From Caldilineaceae bacterium (GTDB lineage: Bacteria > Chloroflexota > Anaerolineae > Caldilineales > Caldilineaceae), in contig JACSRH010000163.1 of assembly GCA_014879855.1 (NCBI GenBank), positions 1 through 8,204 of the forward strand: a stretch of DNA of 8,204 nucleotides, in the 5' to 3' direction. How positions within the stretch are numbered: position 1 is the stretch's first letter; every line of letters begins with the position of its first letter. The notes under the pieces were generated by a model. The model saw only the letters and a program-made list of their open reading frames with translations, was not told where the DNA came from and ran no database searches. The translations under genes were made by a program, and so were the position numbers. This document shows, in pieces, positions 6,319 through 8,204 of the stretch.

Positions 6319-6334
6319 ACGCACCCACACACGC

Positions 6335-6376
6335 GAAAGGGCGTCACGCGGCAGGGGAGCCACATGACGCCCTTTC
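6335..6376. repeat. Second hairpin, perfect 12-bp stem
   Basis: GAAAGGGCGTCA (6335-6346) and TGACGCCCTTTC (6365-6376) are exact reverse complements around an 18-nt loop. It lies 16 bp from the preceding 58-bp hairpin, and the two may form one bipartite element. On the plus strand it is followed by AATTTCCCCC, only weakly terminator-like. It lies 209 bp beyond the stop of the minus-strand DUF6847 gene. Confidence 0.65.
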
Positions 6377-6585
6377 AATTTCCCCCATCCCCACCCTCAC
6401 CGTCGCCATGAATCAACGCAAGTGGAAGTAACAATACGCTTTACCCTTTACGCCAGTCACAGTCGGGAGCCTCACAATCAAGGGTCTCCGCGGCTCGCAC
6501 AGAGGGTGGCGGCTGACCTTACCCAGGAAGCCATCGGGTTGCGTTCGCCTTCACATTGACGGTTACCAACTGCCTTGTCTACGCC
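6377..6585. other. Stretch without a recognised gene
   Basis: Between the second hairpin and the stop of the DUF6847 gene I see no gene, tRNA-like fold or terminator. A plus-strand frame is open from 6432 (after a stop at 6429) into the opposite gene and reads, for example, GWRLTLPRKPSG near 6500. It has no good start, no ribosome site and no family I recognise, so I do not call it. Confidence 0.4.
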
Positions 6586-7044
6586 TCAAAGCAGCTCGAT
6601 TGTCCAGTTTGCGCCCTGAAGCCGCGTGTCGAGTTCACGCGCCTCGCGGCCAAGCTCGTCCGCCTGCTTGCGCAAGGCCGCCACATCCACCACCCGTGCA
6701 TAGCGTGGTTCGGGCGTGCCGAAGTAGCGTTCCGCCTTACCCGTCGCGGCGTCGGCAAGATCGGCGTACGCCTGCTGTCGTTTGCGCAGCACGTCGCGCA
6801 CGACAATCGCATCGACAAGACTGACGCCTGGCTCAAGCTCGGTCGCTGCGTTCGTGGCGTTAATCCGGCGAATCACGTCGAGCAAGTCGGCGGCGACGCG
6901 TTCATACTCGTCCAAAAGCGCCATGGCATCTTCGGCGGGCGTATCGCCTGCCTGCACGCGGGCGCTGGCGTTCATGCGCACCTTGAGTGCATCCAATCGG
7001 CGCTGAAGATTTGCGCGCTCGATGAGCGCTTCAGCAAGTTTCAT
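6586..7044 (-). CDS. DUF6847 / DIP1984-family protein, function unknown
   Basis: A 152-residue cytoplasmic protein matching the small DIP1984-type family (DUF6847), some members of which carry the old label septicolysin; no biochemical role is established to my knowledge. Seen: the family N-terminus MKLAEALIERANLQRRLDAL (1-20), the central INATNAAT (61-68), LVDAIVVRDVLRKR (76-89), and the C-terminal VDVAALRKQADELGREARELD (119-139) ending in GANWTIELL. Sequence is strongly helical and charged with heptad-like leucines at both ends, so a helical bundle or coiled coil is likely. No membrane segment or signal is visible. The ATG at 7044 has an AGGAGG ribosome site 8 nt upstream. It appears monocistronic: a strong terminator lies upstream at 7126-7153, and a 12-bp palindrome at 7092-7103 lies where its promoter should be. 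Confidence 0.88.
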   Translation of the reverse strand: MKLAEALIERANLQRRLDALKVRMNASARVQAGDTPAEDAMALLDEYERVAADLLDVIRRINATNAATELEPGVSLVDAIVVRDVLRKRQQAYADLADAATGKAERYFGTPEPRYARVVDVAALRKQADELGREARELDTRLQGANWTIELL

Positions 7045-7091
7045 GGTGATGACCTCCTGCTGTCATTCGGTTTGATTGACAAACAAAAATA

Positions 7092-7103
7092 CACAATATT
7101 GTG
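7092..7103. promoter_or_regulatory. 12-bp palindrome CACAATATTGTG upstream of the DUF6847 gene
   Basis: A perfect 12-bp palindrome lies 48 bp before the DUF6847 start codon, in an AT-rich stretch between the upstream terminator and the gene. It matches the centre of the palindrome at 7350-7367 in 10 of 12 bases. I read it as an operator shared by the two units. A minus-strand TTGCCA at 7120-7125 may be a -35, but I cannot place a convincing -10. Confidence 0.5.
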
Positions 7104-7125
7104 CGCTTTTTATGGAAATTGGCAA

Positions 7126-7153
7126 CAAAAAACGCAGGCCGTCAGCCTGCGTT
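7126..7153 (-). terminator. Strong intrinsic terminator, minus strand
   Basis: On the minus strand AACGCAGGC pairs exactly with GCCTGCGTT (7145-7153 with 7131-7139) around a 5-nt loop, and six T follow (A-run 7127-7132 on the plus strand). This is a textbook factor-independent terminator. It is 248 bp beyond the serB stop but only 22 bp beyond the stop of the 45-codon ORF at 7176-7313, so it probably ends that short unit and also any serB read-through. Confidence 0.88.
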
Positions 7154-7175
7154 GCGAGGAAGATCAGCGCACCCT

Positions 7176-7313
7176 TTAGCAGTGTGCTGATGAGCCTGCT
7201 TTGACAGACTGAAGTGGATTGGCAGCCAAACTAGTCAGGAGCCAGCGTGGTTGGCGTAAACTGTTGATGCAATTTTCCAGCGCTTTAACTCTACGGTGCA
7301 ACATACAATCCAT
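7176..7313 (-). CDS. Tentative 45-residue small ORF (or sRNA locus) between promoter and terminator
   Basis: Between a minus-strand promoter (7345-7374) and an intrinsic terminator (7126-7153) lies an ORF from ATG 7313 to TAA 7176 encoding 45 residues, starting MDCMLHRRVKALENC and ending AGSSAHC. It is basic and has three cysteines; it matches no family I recognise. A weak purine-rich AAAGAAG lies just before the ATG. The predicted transcript is only about 210 nt, so the same locus could instead make a small non-coding RNA. The promoter and terminator are better evidence for a transcript than the ORF is for a protein. Confidence 0.3.
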   Translation of the reverse strand: MDCMLHRRVKALENCINSLRQPRWLLTSLAANPLQSVKAGSSAHC

Positions 7314-7344
7314 CTTCTTTCACAGGTTCTTTCGGGCTCGAAAT

Positions 7345-7374
7345 ACATTAACACAGAATTGTGTGTTTTGTCAA
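7345..7374 (-). promoter_or_regulatory. Promoter plus operator-like palindrome of the short unit after serB
   Basis: On the minus strand a perfect TTGACA (7369-7374) is followed at 18 bp by an extended -10, TGTTAATGT, whose hexamer is at 7345-7350. The transcript start would be near 7338. The 18-bp near-palindrome AACACAGAATTGTGTGTT (7350-7367), with one mismatched pair, fills the spacer exactly where a repressor would block RNA polymerase. It begins only about 27 bp after the serB stop. Confidence 0.55.
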
Positions 7375-7400
7375 GCCCCAATTTTCACAATTTCCACGAT

Positions 7401-8204
7401 TCACGCGCCTGCCTTTCCCTCCAGCTCGCGCTCGCGGATGCCAATCAGGTAGAGCAGCCCGTCCAGCCCCATGTCGGAGATCGCGCCGCTGGCCTGCTGG
7501 CGCACCACCGGCTTGGCGTGAAAGGCGACGCCCAGCCCCGCAATGCTGAGCATGGGCAGGTCGTTGGCGCCGTCGCCGACCGCAATCGTCTGCTCCAGCC
7601 GCAGCCCCTCGGCCGCGGCGATCTCGCGCAACAGCTCCGCCTTGCGCGGCCCATCGATGATCTCGCCCACCACCCGCCCGGTCAGCCGCCCGCCGGCGAT
7701 CTCCAGCCGGTTGGCGTACAGGTAGTCAAAGCCAAGCTGGGCTTGCAAGCGCCGTCCAAAGTAATCGAAACCACCGGAAATGATGCCGATCTTATAGCCC
7801 AGGCGCTTAAGGGTGCTCGTCACCAGTTCGGCGCCGTCGGTCAGGCGGATGCGCGCAGCCACCGTAGCCAGCGTCTCTTCCGGCAGCCCGGCCAGCAGCG
7901 CCACGCGCCGCGCCAGGCTCTGGCGAAAATCGAGTTCGCCACGCATCGCCGCCGCCGTGATCGCGGCCACCTCTGCGCCCGCGCCCGCCTCCTTGGCCAG
8001 TTCGTCGATCACCTCCGCCTGAATCAGCGTCGAGTCCATGTCGAAGACGACCAGCCGCCGGTTGCGTCGGTAGATGTCGTCAACATGGAATGAAATGTCA
8101 ACGCCGATCTCCATGGAAATTTGCAGGAGTTGTGTGCGCATGGCGCGCTCATCGGCAAGGCGGCCGGTGGCGGTCATCTGCACGCACGCTTTGGGCACGC
8201 GCGA
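7401..8204 (-). CDS. serB: Phosphoserine phosphatase SerB, ACT-domain type, N-terminus cut by window edge
   Basis: SerB releases phosphate from O-phospho-L-serine, the last step of serine synthesis, in the cytoplasm. Seen, numbering from the GTG at 8198: residues 1-40 match the end of an N-terminal ACT regulatory domain, then the HAD phosphatase domain follows with the nucleophile motif DMDST (53-57), the capping region to about 120, SGG (141-143), K186 in PRKAELL, and GDGAND (208-213) with the magnesium-binding acidic residues. The frame stays open to the end of the window, and ACT-SerB proteins are usually longer, so the true start lies beyond 8204 and this is a partial gene. All catalytic residues expected in the visible part are present. 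Its 3' end is followed closely by the promoter of the short unit, with no terminator of its own. Confidence 0.95.
   Translation of the reverse strand, partial: SRVPKACVQMTATGRLADERAMRTQLLQISMEIGVDISFHVDDIYRRNRRLVVFDMDSTLIQAEVIDELAKEAGAGAEVAAITAAAMRGELDFRQSLARRVALLAGLPEETLATVAARIRLTDGAELVTSTLKRLGYKIGIISGGFDYFGRRLQAQLGFDYLYANRLEIAGGRLTGRVVGEIIDGPRKAELLREIAAAEGLRLEQTIAVGDGANDLPMLSIAGLGVAFHAKPVVRQQASGAISDMGLDGLLYLIGIRERELEGKAGA

Noticed and set aside
6173..6328. Longer antitoxin start at 6328
   Set aside because: The extension crosses the promoter, the operator and a hairpin; the family N-terminus and AAGGAGG point to 6172.
6261..6376. CRISPR array, tRNA or integron attC site
   Set aside because: There are no direct repeats with spacers, no cloverleaf, and no attC core sequences; only two unrelated inverted repeats.
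6432..6824. Plus-strand open frame reading through 6500 (GWRLTLPRKPSG region)
   Set aside because: It starts after a stop with no plausible initiation codon or ribosome site, matches no family I know, and overlaps the DUF6847 gene.
6556..7179. 207-codon plus-strand open frame opposite the DUF6847 gene
   Set aside because: Shadow frame with no recognisable domain; the opposite strand encodes a conserved family protein with a good ribosome site.
7296..8093. 265-codon plus-strand open frame opposite serB
   Set aside because: Shadow of serB; no motifs, and it would run against the well-supported phosphatase frame.

Overview
This is a GC-rich window of about 8.2 kb from a bacterial chromosome. 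Protein flavour (GT4 and PIG-L enzymes, a Tat-exported sulfatase, an ACT-type SerB, a DUF6847/DIP1984 protein) and an unusual heptanucleotide repeat would fit a filamentous Chloroflexota member (Anaerolineae or Caldilineae). That placement is inference from protein resemblance only; no rRNA or marker gene is present. Seven protein genes are well supported, and one small ORF or RNA is tentative.

Left part (1-4130). A minus-strand GT4 glycosyltransferase (30-1322) is divergent from a plus-strand PIG-L/LmbE-type de-N-acetylase (1408-2190); the two starts are only 85 bp apart, in an AT-rich region. The deacetylase ends inside a GGAGATT heptamer repeat that folds back on inverted copies. After a non-coding stretch with two further perfect inverted repeats comes a Tat-exported, formylglycine-type sulfatase (2454-4127).

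Middle (4130-6230). The sulfatase converges on a minus-strand six-hairpin glycosidase (4296-5630; GH100/GH133-like), with a long stem-loop between their ends. Immediately upstream of the glycosidase on the same strand is a complete yefM-yoeB toxin-antitoxin operon (5670-6172). Its promoter carries two CGTACG palindromes, centres 12 bp apart, repeating the operator geometry known for E. coli yefM.

Right part (6230-8204). Two large perfect-stem hairpins (6261-6318, 6335-6376) and an otherwise blank stretch separate the toxin-antitoxin promoter from a minus-strand DUF6847/DIP1984-family gene (6586-7044). Between that gene and the 3' end of serB (7401 to the window edge) lies what looks like a separate short minus-strand transcription unit: a TTGACA promoter with an operator-like palindrome, a 45-codon ORF and a strong intrinsic terminator. 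A second near-identical palindrome lies upstream of the DUF6847 gene, suggesting one shared regulator.

Functional themes are carbohydrate and glycoconjugate handling on the left and in the middle, and toxin-antitoxin plus small or unknown regulatory units on the right. No CRISPR array, tRNA, rRNA, transposase or phage gene was seen.
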